A DNA stretch of 58,839 bases from contig JANJUF010000105.1 in NCBI GenBank assembly GCA_024710705.1, positions 1 to 58,839 on the forward strand, read 5' to 3'. A program made the position numbers and the translations under genes. This DNA comes from Gemmatimonadaceae bacterium (lineage in GTDB: Bacteria; Gemmatimonadota; Gemmatimonadetes; Gemmatimonadales; Gemmatimonadaceae). Every line of letters starts with the position of its first letter. The first letter of the stretch is position 1. Shown piece by piece: positions 26,026 to 36,797 of this stretch. The notes under the pieces are model-generated. The model ran no database searches and was not told the origin of the DNA. It saw nothing but the letters and a program-made list of their open reading frames with translations.

Positions 26026-27647
26026 AGGGCACGCCCCGTGTTCAGGACGTTCACGTCACGGAATCGGCAGGGCGGACAGCCGTGGCTCACCGCGTTGGAT
26101 TGTCCGGGCTGACCCTTGCCGTCGTTGAAGGTGCCGCCGAGCTCATAGGACGACTTGCCGCCGATGAGGTCGATGGCATTCCAGAACTCGCTCGTGCGCA
26201 TCACGTAGGCCACGTCCTTGAGCTGGCCCACGATCTTGCCGCCGCGCACCTCGTAGCAGACCTGCGCGCCGAACTGCGCGTTGTAGCGCTGCTGGTCGAT
26301 GGAGTACGAGGCGCGGCCGATCATCGCAATGCCGCGATCGGTGGCGGCGATGAGGTCATCCCACGTGCGGTCCACCTGTTGGTCAGGGACGATCGACACG
26401 TTGGGCATGCGCTGGAACGCCACGTCGGACCAACTCTGCGCATAGGAGCAGCCGTGCGACCGCACCGGCATGCCGTTCTGCTCGTACCACGGACGCAGCC
26501 ACTCGGCCTGTTCGCGCGTGGTCTGATAATCCCAGAACACCCCATTCTTGACGATATCGAACTCGTCGGGCTGGACGCCGTCGTCGTCGTAGCCGATGGT
26601 GGCCAGCGCGTTCGGCTGCGAACGATCGCCACGGATCGTGAGGTGGTCGGGTCCGAGCCGGAGCTTGCCGAGCACATCGTCGGGCGGCGCGATGAACGAG
26701 GTGCCGGCGTAGTTCGCTTCGTAGCCCATCGCCCGATCCAGCTCTGTGGGGTGCCCGATGGATTCGTGGATGGTGAGGAAGAGCTGCGAGGGATGGAGGA
26801 TGAGGTCGTAGCGTCCGACCTCCACCGGCTTCGCCGTGAGCTTCTCCCGCGCCTGCTCGGCCCAGAGTGGCGCGTTGCCGACGATGTTGGCCTCGAGCAC
26901 GTACTCCCACCCACGGCCCATCGGCTGCACGACCTCGGGGCCGCGCACGGCCACTTCGGTGCGATCGTCGGAGATGGCGGTGGATGACATCGTCACCCAG
27001 CTGCGCACCACGTCCTGCGCGACCATCGAGCCCTCGGAGTTCGCGTAGGAGCGCTCCTCCTTCACGAACGAAAGGCTGGAGTTCACGAAGCGGATGTTGC
27101 GGACCTTCATGGCCTCGGCGTTGGCGCGCAGCAGCAGCGCCACCTTCTCCTCCACCGGGATGCTCCACGGGTCCACGGTGTAGCTCGACTTCCACGACGC
27201 ATTGGCGTGCACCGGGCTAGGCGCGAGCGTCACCTGTCGGTCGCGGGCCACGCGATTGGCCCGCGCGAGGGCGACAGCCTGGCGGGCCGCACGTGCCACG
27301 CCTTCCGCGGTGAGCTGGCGCGTCGCCGAGAATCCCCAGGTACCGTCCACCAGCACACGCACGCCGCAGCCGATGGTGTCGGTGTCGAGGACGTTGGTGA
27401 CCTGCTGCTCGCGCGTGCCGAGGTTCTGGCGGCGCTGGCGTTGCACGCGCGCGTCGGCCCACGACGCGCCGGCGAGCTTCGCAGCCGTGAGCGCTTCGAG
27501 CAGCAGCACCTTCACCGCGGGATCGGGCTCAGTGGAGGCGGTCAGGATCGGCGACCGGAGCTCAGCGGCTTCGATCTGCCGTGACGCGAGGGCGATGGTG
27601 CCGGCGGCGAGGCCGGCGGACGCGAGGAACTCGCGGCGGGAAGTCAT
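26022..27647 (-). CDS. tldD: TldD-like metalloprotease with Tat signal
   Basis: 541 residues, ATG 27647. The N-terminus TSRREFLASAGLAAGTIALA is a twin-arginine signal, so a folded, metal-loaded enzyme is exported. The active-site motif HESIGH (HEXXXH) lies near residue 292 in LTIHESIGHPTELDRAM, followed by the usual GTSFI segment. The end (GKGQPGQSNAVSHGC) corresponds to the conserved glycine-rich C-terminal loop of TldD. It heads the operon of peptide-acting genes; the 80-base gap upstream (27648-27728) shows no clear promoter. Confidence 0.9.
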   Translation of the reverse strand: MTSRREFLASAGLAAGTIALASRQIEAAELRSPILTASTEPDPAVKVLLLEALTAAKLAGASWADARVQRQRRQNLGTREQQVTNVLDTDTIGCGVRVLVDGTWGFSATRQLTAEGVARAARQAVALARANRVARDRQVTLAPSPVHANASWKSSYTVDPWSIPVEEKVALLLRANAEAMKVRNIRFVNSSLSFVKEERSYANSEGSMVAQDVVRSWVTMSSTAISDDRTEVAVRGPEVVQPMGRGWEYVLEANIVGNAPLWAEQAREKLTAKPVEVGRYDLILHPSQLFLTIHESIGHPTELDRAMGYEANYAGTSFIAPPDDVLGKLRLGPDHLTIRGDRSQPNALATIGYDDDGVQPDEFDIVKNGVFWDYQTTREQAEWLRPWYEQNGMPVRSHGCSYAQSWSDVAFQRMPNVSIVPDQQVDRTWDDLIAATDRGIAMIGRASYSIDQQRYNAQFGAQVCYEVRGGKIVGQLKDVAYVMRTSEFWNAIDLIGGKSSYELGGTFNDGKGQPGQSNAVSHGCPPCRFRDVNVLNTGRAL

Positions 27648-27728
27648 ACGCGGGGCGTCTCCGTGGGGCGGGGCCGTGCGGACGGACCCGGAATGTCGCC
27701 CCGGGGACAGGGGATGGCAAACCTCGCG

Positions 27729-28736
27729 CTAGGCGATGCCCAGGAGGTGGATCAACGCCACAGCGAGCCCCACCAACGCCAGCAACCCGAGTCCGGCCGA
27801 CAGCGCGACCCGTGCGCCGATCCGGCGCAGGGCGCGGAGGTCCACGCTGAGGCCCAGGCCAGCCATCGCCAGGATCGTGAGGGTCTGCGCCATCAGCTGC
27901 ATCTGGTAGACCTGTGCCCCCGGGAGCACCTCGTTGGAACGTACCACCGCGAGCACCAGGAATCCGACGATGAACCAGGGCACCAGCTGACCGAGAGCGG
28001 GTCGCGGGCGCGCGGGGCCGCGCCGCGGCCGCGCCAGCGCGAAGCCGAGCACCACCGGGCCGAGCAACAGGACGCGCGTGAGTTTGACCAGCGTCGCCAT
28101 TTCCCCAGCGACGGCGCTCACCGGAAAGGCGGCAGCGAGCACCTGGGGCACGGCGTACACAGTGAGACCGGCGAGCACGCCGTACTGCGTATGCGTGAGT
28201 CCGAGCGGCGCCATCAAGAAGGGAAGACCGACCACCGCGACCACGCCAAGCACGGCGGTGAAGGCGATGGCGGCGGCCGTGTGCTCGCGCTCGGCGCCGA
28301 TGACCGGAGCCACGGCGGCGATCGCCGAGTTGCCGCAGATGGCGTTGCCGGCGGCGAGGAGAATCGCGAGCGGTGCGGGGAGCCCAAGCGCGCGCGCAAC
28401 CGCAAATCCCACGAGCAACGCGAGCCCAACGAAGAGCGCGATTGCGAGAAAGAGCTGCGGTCCCGCCGCGACCAGTGCTCCCAGGTCCACCGAGGCACCG
28501 AGGAGGACGATGGCGATTTCGAGCAGCGTCTTGGCGCTGAAGTCCACGCCCGGATCGAGAATGGGCCGATTGCCGATTGCGGTGCGTACGGCGGCCCCGA
28601 GCAGGATGGCGAGCACCAACGGGTCGACCAAGGCGTGCCCGAACTGCTGCGCGGCGACGCCACCGAGCCGCCGCGCCACGACCGCGACGCCGATGGCGAG
28701 AAAGAGCCCCGGAAAAGGAGCCCACCAGCGACCCAT
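27729..28736 (-). CDS. YeiH/UPF0324 family putative exporter
   Basis: 335 residues from ATG 28736 (a TTG directly before it is in frame). About ten membrane helices. The family signature is AAGNAICGNSAIAAVAPVIGA, together with LLEIAIVLLGASVDLGALV near the N-terminus and AMAGLGLSVDLRALRRIGAR near the end. Members are annotated as putative sulfate exporters, but the substrate is not established. Downstream of the transketolase gene by 36 bases and upstream of the tldD operon. Confidence 0.92.
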   Translation of the reverse strand: MGRWWAPFPGLFLAIGVAVVARRLGGVAAQQFGHALVDPLVLAILLGAAVRTAIGNRPILDPGVDFSAKTLLEIAIVLLGASVDLGALVAAGPQLFLAIALFVGLALLVGFAVARALGLPAPLAILLAAGNAICGNSAIAAVAPVIGAEREHTAAAIAFTAVLGVVAVVGLPFLMAPLGLTHTQYGVLAGLTVYAVPQVLAAAFPVSAVAGEMATLVKLTRVLLLGPVVLGFALARPRRGPARPRPALGQLVPWFIVGFLVLAVVRSNEVLPGAQVYQMQLMAQTLTILAMAGLGLSVDLRALRRIGARVALSAGLGLLALVGLAVALIHLLGIA

Positions 28737-28772
28737 CAACGCCTCAGGCGACTCGAGCGAAGCATGCAGCCA

Positions 28773-30779
<2,007 letters not shown>

Positions 30780-30826
30780 AGGCGGGCTCTCTGGCGGGGC
30801 GAAGTGGCGCGACGCGAGCCCGAAAG

Positions 30827-32938
30827 TTATCCGGCTTTGAATCGTGATGCGATGCGTTCGGCGACGATTGTCGAGAGCGCGAAGATGGTTTCCTGCGGAT
30901 TGACGCCAGGTGCGGTCGGCAGGAGTGAGCCGTCGGCGACGAACACGCCCTTGGCCCCGAAGCGCTCACCGTTGGGATCGGTCCCGGCGGTGCGTGGGTC
31001 GGTGCCCAGCCGACAGGTGCCGTTCACGTGGGCCGAGAAGAGTGGCAGGTCGTTGGGCCCCATGGGGCGGTCGCGCAGGCGCCCCACCTCTGCCGCCGAT
31101 TGCAGGACCACCGGGCGGGCGTGTCCAGAGATTACCTCGCGGGCCCCGGCGGCGAAGTGGAGCTTGGCTGCCGCCTCCATGCCGATCCGCAGATGCTCGG
31201 CGTCGCGCCGGCCGAGTGCGTATCGGATGGAGGTGCTCCCATCGCGCCGGGCCCGGACCTCGCCGTTCGACTGGCCTCGCTCGGCCCCGTCACGAGTGAG
31301 CACGATCAACGTGCCCGTGTTCCGGCAGTCCAGCATCAGGGCGCGGTGGGCGTGGCCGATCCCGGGCGCCGACGAGGCGGCGAGGGCTGGGTGGATCGGC
31401 GGTGTCTCAATCCAAGCGCCGTAGCCGTGCGCATCCAAGCGGTGAAACTCGTCGCACACGGCGGTGAGGGGCATCCCACCGGCGGCGTAGATCTCGTGGT
31501 CGTAACGGCCGAAGAGTCCGCCCACGGGATGCAGGCGGAGGTACTTCCCCACGGCGCCTCCGCCGAGCCCGGAACGCTGCAGGAGCAGTGGGGTCTCCAC
31601 CGCCCCGCCGGCGACGACGACGATTGGTGCTTCGATGACGACGTCGCGCGCTCGTCCGTCGGTAGGGGTGTGGCGCACAACGACGCGTTTGCGCGGGAAC
31701 GTTCCGCCACGCTCCGCGAACTCGATGCGTTCGGCGCGGGCATTCGCCACGAGCCTGGCTCCCGCGGCGATCGCGCGCGGCAGATAGGTCTCGAGCATCC
31801 CCTGTTTTGCACCGGTACGACAACCGTAACCGCAGAAGCCCGTGCGCACGCAGCCGCGCGCATTGATGTGGCCAGCGAAGGCCGACCACCCCAAGGCACG
31901 CGCACCATCGAGGATGATGCGGTTGTTGGGCGAATGCGCGTCGTCAGGAACGCGTCGCGCATGCAGCTCGGCCTCCACCCGCGCGAAGACCGGCGCCAGA
32001 TCGGCCGCGCGCATCCCCTCGGCCCCGTGGTCCCGCGCCCACTCCTCGAGCACCCAGTCCGGCGTGCGGAGCATGATCATCCAGTTGACGGTGGTGCTGC
32101 CGCCAACGGTGATGCCTTGGACCAGTGAGACGCCGAGGTCGTCGGTGGACCGCAGGCCGCCGTCGGCGTAGAGCCGCTGGAAGAGCGGTGCCTCGCGCTC
32201 GTCAAAGTCGGCGCCGGCAACCAGTGCGCCGGCCTCGAGGATGAGTACGTCGAGCCCCGATTCGGCCAGGCGCGCCGCCGCGGTGGCGCCACCGGCGCCG
32301 CTGCCGATGACGACGGCGTCGGCACGGAGCGTGCCGCCATCGAGGACGATGGGCGAAAACCGCGCCGGCGAAATCGGCGGGTGATGGGCCGCGGCAGGGA
32401 TCGGCGCACGCGCGATGGGCTCGTCGTCAGAGGGGACGCCAGTGAGCGCACCCTCCCAGGCGACCTGGGGATCGCGGCTATGGTAGGGGCCGCGATAGCC
32501 CACCTCGCGCTGCGCGGGCTCCGTGCCGTACTCGACGAGCAGGATCAACCGGCGCAGGGACTGCGCAACCGACCGCATGAGGGGAATCCGTGCGTGGATC
32601 CAAGCCTCGAGCACGCGTGCGCGGGCGACGGGACTGAGCGCGGTGGCCGGTGCGGGTGGAAGGCCGGCCGTCACGGCCGCCCATCGCGAGCCCATCAGCG
32701 AGATGGCGCGGCCCAGGTCTCGCCGTTTTCTCGGCTCGAGGGAGGCGATTCGAGCGATCAGGGCCTCCTGCAACGCCTCGCCGCGCGCCGGATCGGCAAA
32801 CGCGTGCGGCACCACCACTTCGGTGATGGCCCCGAGAAGCTCCCGCTGGCGAACGGTGAGCGGGGCGGCTGTTGGCACCGGGAATTCGGAGCTGGACGGC
32901 ACCGGGGAGAGATATTCGCTCGACCACTCAACGTCCAT
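30827..32938 (-). CDS. GMC family FAD-dependent oxidoreductase, fatty-alcohol-oxidase-like
   Basis: 703 residues from ATG 32938, chosen because a GATAAT hexamer lies 8 bases upstream; GTG 32944 is the alternative. Residues 25-145 form a helical domain (RQRELLGAITEVVVPHAF...) of the kind in front of long-chain alcohol oxidases. The FAD site is VVIGSGAGGATAAARLAESG near residue 210; GITVGGSTTVNWM is the GMC signature; a Cys-rich loop ARGCVRTGFCGYGC follows. The catalytic histidine is in AHVNGTCRLGTDP and the second one is replaced by Asn in APGVNPQETIFALS. Substrate is unknown. It may oxidise membrane lipids or alcohols. Confidence 0.9.
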   Translation of the reverse strand: MDVEWSSEYLSPVPSSSEFPVPTAAPLTVRQRELLGAITEVVVPHAFADPARGEALQEALIARIASLEPRKRRDLGRAISLMGSRWAAVTAGLPPAPATALSPVARARVLEAWIHARIPLMRSVAQSLRRLILLVEYGTEPAQREVGYRGPYHSRDPQVAWEGALTGVPSDDEPIARAPIPAAAHHPPISPARFSPIVLDGGTLRADAVVIGSGAGGATAAARLAESGLDVLILEAGALVAGADFDEREAPLFQRLYADGGLRSTDDLGVSLVQGITVGGSTTVNWMIMLRTPDWVLEEWARDHGAEGMRAADLAPVFARVEAELHARRVPDDAHSPNNRIILDGARALGWSAFAGHINARGCVRTGFCGYGCRTGAKQGMLETYLPRAIAAGARLVANARAERIEFAERGGTFPRKRVVVRHTPTDGRARDVVIEAPIVVVAGGAVETPLLLQRSGLGGGAVGKYLRLHPVGGLFGRYDHEIYAAGGMPLTAVCDEFHRLDAHGYGAWIETPPIHPALAASSAPGIGHAHRALMLDCRNTGTLIVLTRDGAERGQSNGEVRARRDGSTSIRYALGRRDAEHLRIGMEAAAKLHFAAGAREVISGHARPVVLQSAAEVGRLRDRPMGPNDLPLFSAHVNGTCRLGTDPRTAGTDPNGERFGAKGVFVADGSLLPTAPGVNPQETIFALSTIVAERIASRFKAG

Positions 32939-32946
32939 ACTCACGG

Positions 32947-32952
32947 ATTATC
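32947..32952 (-). promoter_or_regulatory. Putative -10 element (GATAAT) of the GMC oxidoreductase, leaderless type
   Basis: On the minus strand, GATAAT ends 8 bases before ATG 32938. It abuts an inverted repeat at 32952-32966. Confidence 0.45.
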
Positions 32953-32966
32953 GTCATAAAGTGACG
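32952..32966. repeat. Inverted repeat CGTCA-N5-TGACG in the divergent intergenic region
   Basis: Perfect 5-base arms 5 bases apart, touching the GMC gene's -10 hexamer. It could be an operator for one or both divergent genes. The surrounding stretch is AT-rich compared with the rest of the window. Confidence 0.4.
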
Positions 32967-33035
32967 TTTGCTCTGGCCCCCGTTTCTCGAGGTGACCATT
33001 TTATTGTCAATGGCTTGTCTGGAGACGGTTGGCGA

Positions 33036-33050
33036 GTCCGCTGTGCGGAC
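33036..33050 (+). other. Small stable hairpin in the presumed leader of the GGDEF gene
   Basis: GTCCGC-TGT-GCGGAC, a perfect 6-bp stem. It lies 63 bases before the chosen start codon. I do not see a c-di-GMP riboswitch consensus around it. Confidence 0.4.
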
Positions 33051-33113
33051 GCGGAAAACGACACGAAAAATTCACGGGCGCCCATCGAGGCAATCGTGCA
33101 TCTTGGTGCGCCG

Positions 33114-33998
33114 ATGACTGCCCAGCGCTACCGCTCCCTGCAGGATGCCGATCTCCTCCGCTCGTTGGTGGCCAACCTTCGCGAGGCCATCTACATCACG
33201 GATGCGCGCGGCAACGTGCTCGACGCGAACCCGGCGTTCTTCGCGCTCCTGGGCGTGCGCTCGCTCGATGACCTCGCGAACTATGGGGCCAACGAGTTGG
33301 TGGTGGATCCGTCGCGCCGCCTCGCCGAAATGGATCTCATCGAGCGGGATGGCTTTGTGCGCGACTTCGAGCTCCAGCTCGTGCGCCCCGACGGCGTGCT
33401 TCTCACGGTGCTCGATACGGTCTATGCGGTGCGCGAGCCGGAGACCGGGGAGTGCGTCTATCACGGCATTCTCGTGGACATCACGCGCCGCAAGCAGCTC
33501 GAGGAAGAGTTGCGGCAGCGTAGCGTACGCGACCCCCTCACGGGCTGCTACAACCGGCGGCATCTCTCGGACCTCGATGAGGCGCTGAGTGCCAGTGACG
33601 AGATCTGGGGCTGCCTCTTCATCGACATCGACCACTTCAAACAGTACAACGACCAGCACGGGCACCAGATGGGAGACAACACTCTCATTCGGATGAGCCG
33701 CTTCCTCATGCGACAGGTGCGTGCCGAGGAGCCCGTCATCCGCGTGGGCGGGGACGAGTTCGTGATCGTGCTCCGGGGTGCCAGCGTGACGCAGGCGCAA
33801 ATGGTGGCCGAGCGCATGCGCTCTTCGGCGCTGCGGACGGCACCGGTGCCGTTCAGCTTGGGGTGGGCGGTGCGGGAACCCGGGGAGACGCTGATGTCCA
33901 CGATGAATCGGGCCGACCAGAACCTACTGGCGGTTCGTGTGATCGAGCGCACACCGACTCGGCTGCCGGCCGTGAAGGACGACGACCCGGCGATGTAG
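33114..33998 (+). CDS. PAS-GGDEF diguanylate cyclase
   Basis: 294 residues from ATG 33114; the frame is open upstream and GTG 32961 would add 51 residues without recognisable domain. A PAS sensor domain covers about residues 10-130 (LREAIYITDARGNVLDANP; VYHGILVDITRRKQLEEEL), followed by a GGDEF domain with the substrate loop FIDIDHFKQYNDQHGHQMGD and an intact GGDEF catalytic motif in IRVGGDEFVIVLRG. The inhibitory site is RAEE where RxxD is expected, so feedback by c-di-GMP may be weakened. No membrane segment: a cytoplasmic sensor-cyclase. Confidence 0.92.
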   Translation: MTAQRYRSLQDADLLRSLVANLREAIYITDARGNVLDANPAFFALLGVRSLDDLANYGANELVVDPSRRLAEMDLIERDGFVRDFELQLVRPDGVLLTVLDTVYAVREPETGECVYHGILVDITRRKQLEEELRQRSVRDPLTGCYNRRHLSDLDEALSASDEIWGCLFIDIDHFKQYNDQHGHQMGDNTLIRMSRFLMRQVRAEEPVIRVGGDEFVIVLRGASVTQAQMVAERMRSSALRTAPVPFSLGWAVREPGETLMSTMNRADQNLLAVRVIERTPTRLPAVKDDDPAM

Positions 33999-34054
33999 GT
34001 GTGCAAGTCCGGCGCGCGCCGGCGTCTCCTTGCTGACCCTGACCGGGAGACCGC

Positions 34055-36262
34055 GTGTTGCCGATCCGCCGCTGGACCCTCTTGCTGCTTGCGCTGACGC
34101 CTTGGGCCCGCCAACCCCTGGCCGCGCAGGAGAACCTGACCATCCGCTGCCGTCCGGTGGAGTGCGTCGCCGCGCCCTGCCCTCCGCCTCCGTGCGGGCG
34201 CGTGGGACGCGTCGAGCGCACGGGCCGGGACGTGAAGGTCGCGCTCGACGGTCGCGTGCTGCGCTACGAAGTCACCGAACGCTGGACGAACCACGGCCAC
34301 GCGATCGGGGAGGCGGACTACGTGTTGCCACTCCCGCGCGGCGCGGCGTTTGAGGACCTTGCGCTGGAGATCGATGGTGAGATGGTGACGGGCGAGGCCC
34401 TCGACGCCGGCGCGGCGCGGCGCGTCTATGAAGAGATCGTCCGCCGCCAGCGCGATCCCGCCTTGGTGGAGTGGATGGGGATGGGTGTGCTTCGTACGCG
34501 GATCTTCCCGATCCAACCGGGCGAGACGCGCACGGTGGTCGTGCGCTTTCGCGCGGTGGCGGAGCGCGAAGGCGACGCCCTTCGCGTGGACATTCCGGCG
34601 CCGCGCGGCCAGGGGACGACGGCAAGCGGAACCGCACTGACATTTCGCTGGCCGTCAGGCGACGGCTTCGGCGAGGCATGGTCGCCGACGCACGCTGCCC
34701 ACGTCACGCGCGAGAACGGCCAGCGCGTCGCGCGCGTCACGGATGCAGTCGGCACGGTGACGCTGTTGCTCCCCGTCCGCGCTGGACGCGATGCGGCGAT
34801 GACCGTGCTCACGCACGCACCGCGCGCCGGCGAGGGCTACGTACTGTTGACCTTGGCTCCGCCGGCGCGGGTGGCCACGCAGACGCCGCGCGACGTCACG
34901 TTCGTGATTGATGTCTCGGGGTCAATGAGCGGCGGCAAGCTTGCGCAGGCCAAGGCCGCGGGCCTCCGGTTTCTCAGTTCGCTCGGCAATGCCGACCGGT
35001 TCCGGCTCATCGCCTTCTCGGGCGACGTGTCCGATTTCCGTGAGGGCTGGACCGGTGTCAACGCGGCCTCGCGCCGCGAGGCCGCGGCCTGGCTTGATGG
35101 CCTGTCGGCGAGCGGGGGTACGAACATCGGGGGCGCGCTGGAGCGGGCGCTCGAGGAGCCGACGCCGGCCCAGCGTCTCGGCCTGGTACTCTTTCTCACC
35201 GACGGAGCGCCAACGGTGGGCGAGCGTCGTCCGGACCGTTTGGCGGCACGGGCTGGCGAGTTGCGTGGGGCGCGGCGCGTCTTCACCTTCGGCCTCGGCG
35301 GCGACGTGAACGCGGCGTTGCTGGAGCGGCTTGCCCTCGATGGCGCGGGGACAGCTCACTTCGTACGGCCGGAGGAGGATGTGGAGCGCGTGGTGGGAGT
35401 CGTCGCGCAGCGCATCACGCGACCCGTCGCAACCGACCTGCGGGTGCGCGCCGACGGCGTCACGCTGCAGCAGGTGATGCCGGCCGGGCGCATCGATCTC
35501 TTTGCGGGTCAGGAACTCACGATCCTCGCGCGCTACGAGGGTGCGGCGCCCCGCGGTCGCATCACCATCACCGGACGGACACCCGATGGCCCGGTGACCT
35601 GGGAGACCGACGCAAGCTTCCCGCGGCAGCGCACACAGGATGCGTTCGTCGGCCGTCTGTGGGCCACGCAACGCGTGGGATGGCTGAGCGCCGAGCGCCG
35701 CCGGAATGGCGCGAGCACGGAGCTGGACTCGGAGATCCGCGACCTTGGCACCCGCTGGGGAATCCCCACCGAGTTGACGTCGTACCTCGTGCTCGAGCCG
35801 GGCATGAGCGTTCCGACGACGACCGGGCCCATCGGCCGCACCGGACGTCCGCTGCCGATGGGGCGCGGCGATCTCGCTGGCGCCGGCGCCGCAGCGCCCC
35901 CGCCGAGCGCGTTCGAGGCCGCGCGGCAGGCCGCCGACATGCGGAGCTCGCGCAGCGTCGCCGAGTCGGAGCAGAAGCTCGACGGACGGCGGGAGCGCCG
36001 CACGGCCAATCGCATGTTCACGCTGCAGGACAGCGTCTGGACGGACACGCGCGCCGCGGCGCCGCAGGCACGCACGGTTCGTGTGCGCCCATACTCGGCG
36101 GCGTACTTTGCCCTCATGGAACATCTTGCCGAACTGCGGGAGATCCTCGCCCTTGGTGAACGCGTGCAGGTGCACGGCCGGGCGGTGACGTTGGTCCTGG
36201 CCTCCGATGGCGTGGAGCGGCTTGATGCGCAGGCGCTCGCCGCCTTCACGCGGGACTGGTGA
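34055..36262 (+). CDS. Secreted VIT and von Willebrand factor A domain protein
   Basis: 735 residues, start GTG 34055; signal peptide WTLLLLALTPWARQPLAAQ. A short Cys/Pro-rich stretch (RCRPVECVAAPCPPPPCG) precedes a VIT domain (YEVTERWTNHGHAIGEADYV, PLPRGAAFEDLALEIDG). The VWA domain near residue 285 has the metal-binding MIDAS motif DVSGSMSGG and later FLTDGAPTVGE. A long C-terminal region ends in a predicted helix-rich segment (LMEHLAELREILALGERVQV). VIT-VWA proteins are inter-alpha-inhibitor-like adhesion or scaffold proteins. It is followed at once by an ECF sigma factor and anti-sigma factor gene, so it may be part of their signalling unit. Confidence 0.88.
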   Translation: MLPIRRWTLLLLALTPWARQPLAAQENLTIRCRPVECVAAPCPPPPCGRVGRVERTGRDVKVALDGRVLRYEVTERWTNHGHAIGEADYVLPLPRGAAFEDLALEIDGEMVTGEALDAGAARRVYEEIVRRQRDPALVEWMGMGVLRTRIFPIQPGETRTVVVRFRAVAEREGDALRVDIPAPRGQGTTASGTALTFRWPSGDGFGEAWSPTHAAHVTRENGQRVARVTDAVGTVTLLLPVRAGRDAAMTVLTHAPRAGEGYVLLTLAPPARVATQTPRDVTFVIDVSGSMSGGKLAQAKAAGLRFLSSLGNADRFRLIAFSGDVSDFREGWTGVNAASRREAAAWLDGLSASGGTNIGGALERALEEPTPAQRLGLVLFLTDGAPTVGERRPDRLAARAGELRGARRVFTFGLGGDVNAALLERLALDGAGTAHFVRPEEDVERVVGVVAQRITRPVATDLRVRADGVTLQQVMPAGRIDLFAGQELTILARYEGAAPRGRITITGRTPDGPVTWETDASFPRQRTQDAFVGRLWATQRVGWLSAERRRNGASTELDSEIRDLGTRWGIPTELTSYLVLEPGMSVPTTTGPIGRTGRPLPMGRGDLAGAGAAAPPPSAFEAARQAADMRSSRSVAESEQKLDGRRERRTANRMFTLQDSVWTDTRAAAPQARTVRVRPYSAAYFALMEHLAELREILALGERVQVHGRAVTLVLASDGVERLDAQALAAFTRDW

Positions 36263-36266
36263 GCGC

Positions 36267-36797
36267 GTGGACCACGACTTGGCCGAACGGCTCTTCGTCA
36301 CCTACCACGCGACGCTGGTGCGGTATCTCACGCGCCGGCTGGGCGATCGCGACTGGGCAGAGGAGGTGGCGCAGGAGACGTTCGTCCGGGCCCTGCGGCA
36401 GGAGTCAATCGAGAACGAGCGTGCGTGGGTCTTCGCGGTGGCGCACAACCTCGTGCGGGATGGGGCGCGACGCGATGCGCGGAATCGACGGCACTTGGAG
36501 CTGCTGGCCGCCGAGGTGCGCGAAGATGAAGGAGCGGCGTCGGTGGACGAAGACCAGTCGCCGGCGCGGGGCGCCCAACTGGCCTTGGCGCGACGTGCGT
36601 TGGCCATGCTCACCGAGCGTGACCGTCAGGCGCTGTTGCTGAAGGAGGAAGGGTTGGATTACCAAGAGATCGCCGATGTGTTGCAGGTGGAGAAGAGCTC
36701 GGTGGGCACGACGCTGTCGCGCGCGCGGCGGCGACTCGCCGAGGCATATGAGGGGCTGACGGCCGAAGGCCTGGGAGGTTCGCATGTCGCGTCCTGA
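36267..36797 (+). CDS. ECF-type RNA polymerase sigma factor
   Basis: 176 residues from GTG 36267, four bases after the VWA gene's stop. Region 2 is LFVTYHATLVRYLTRRLGD with the DWAEEVAQETFVRALRQ helix and AWVFAVAHNLVRDGARRD; region 4 is LTERDRQALLLKEEGLDYQ followed by IADVLQVEKSSVGTTLSRAR. No region 3. It overlaps the downstream anti-sigma gene by 14 bases, so the two proteins are probably made in step. Confidence 0.93.
   Translation: MDHDLAERLFVTYHATLVRYLTRRLGDRDWAEEVAQETFVRALRQESIENERAWVFAVAHNLVRDGARRDARNRRHLELLAAEVREDEGAASVDEDQSPARGAQLALARRALAMLTERDRQALLLKEEGLDYQEIADVLQVEKSSVGTTLSRARRRLAEAYEGLTAEGLGGSHVAS

Noticed and set aside
32939..33113. A c-di-GMP riboswitch before the GGDEF gene
   Set aside because: I looked for the conserved GEMM-type segments and saw only a short hairpin and palindromes.
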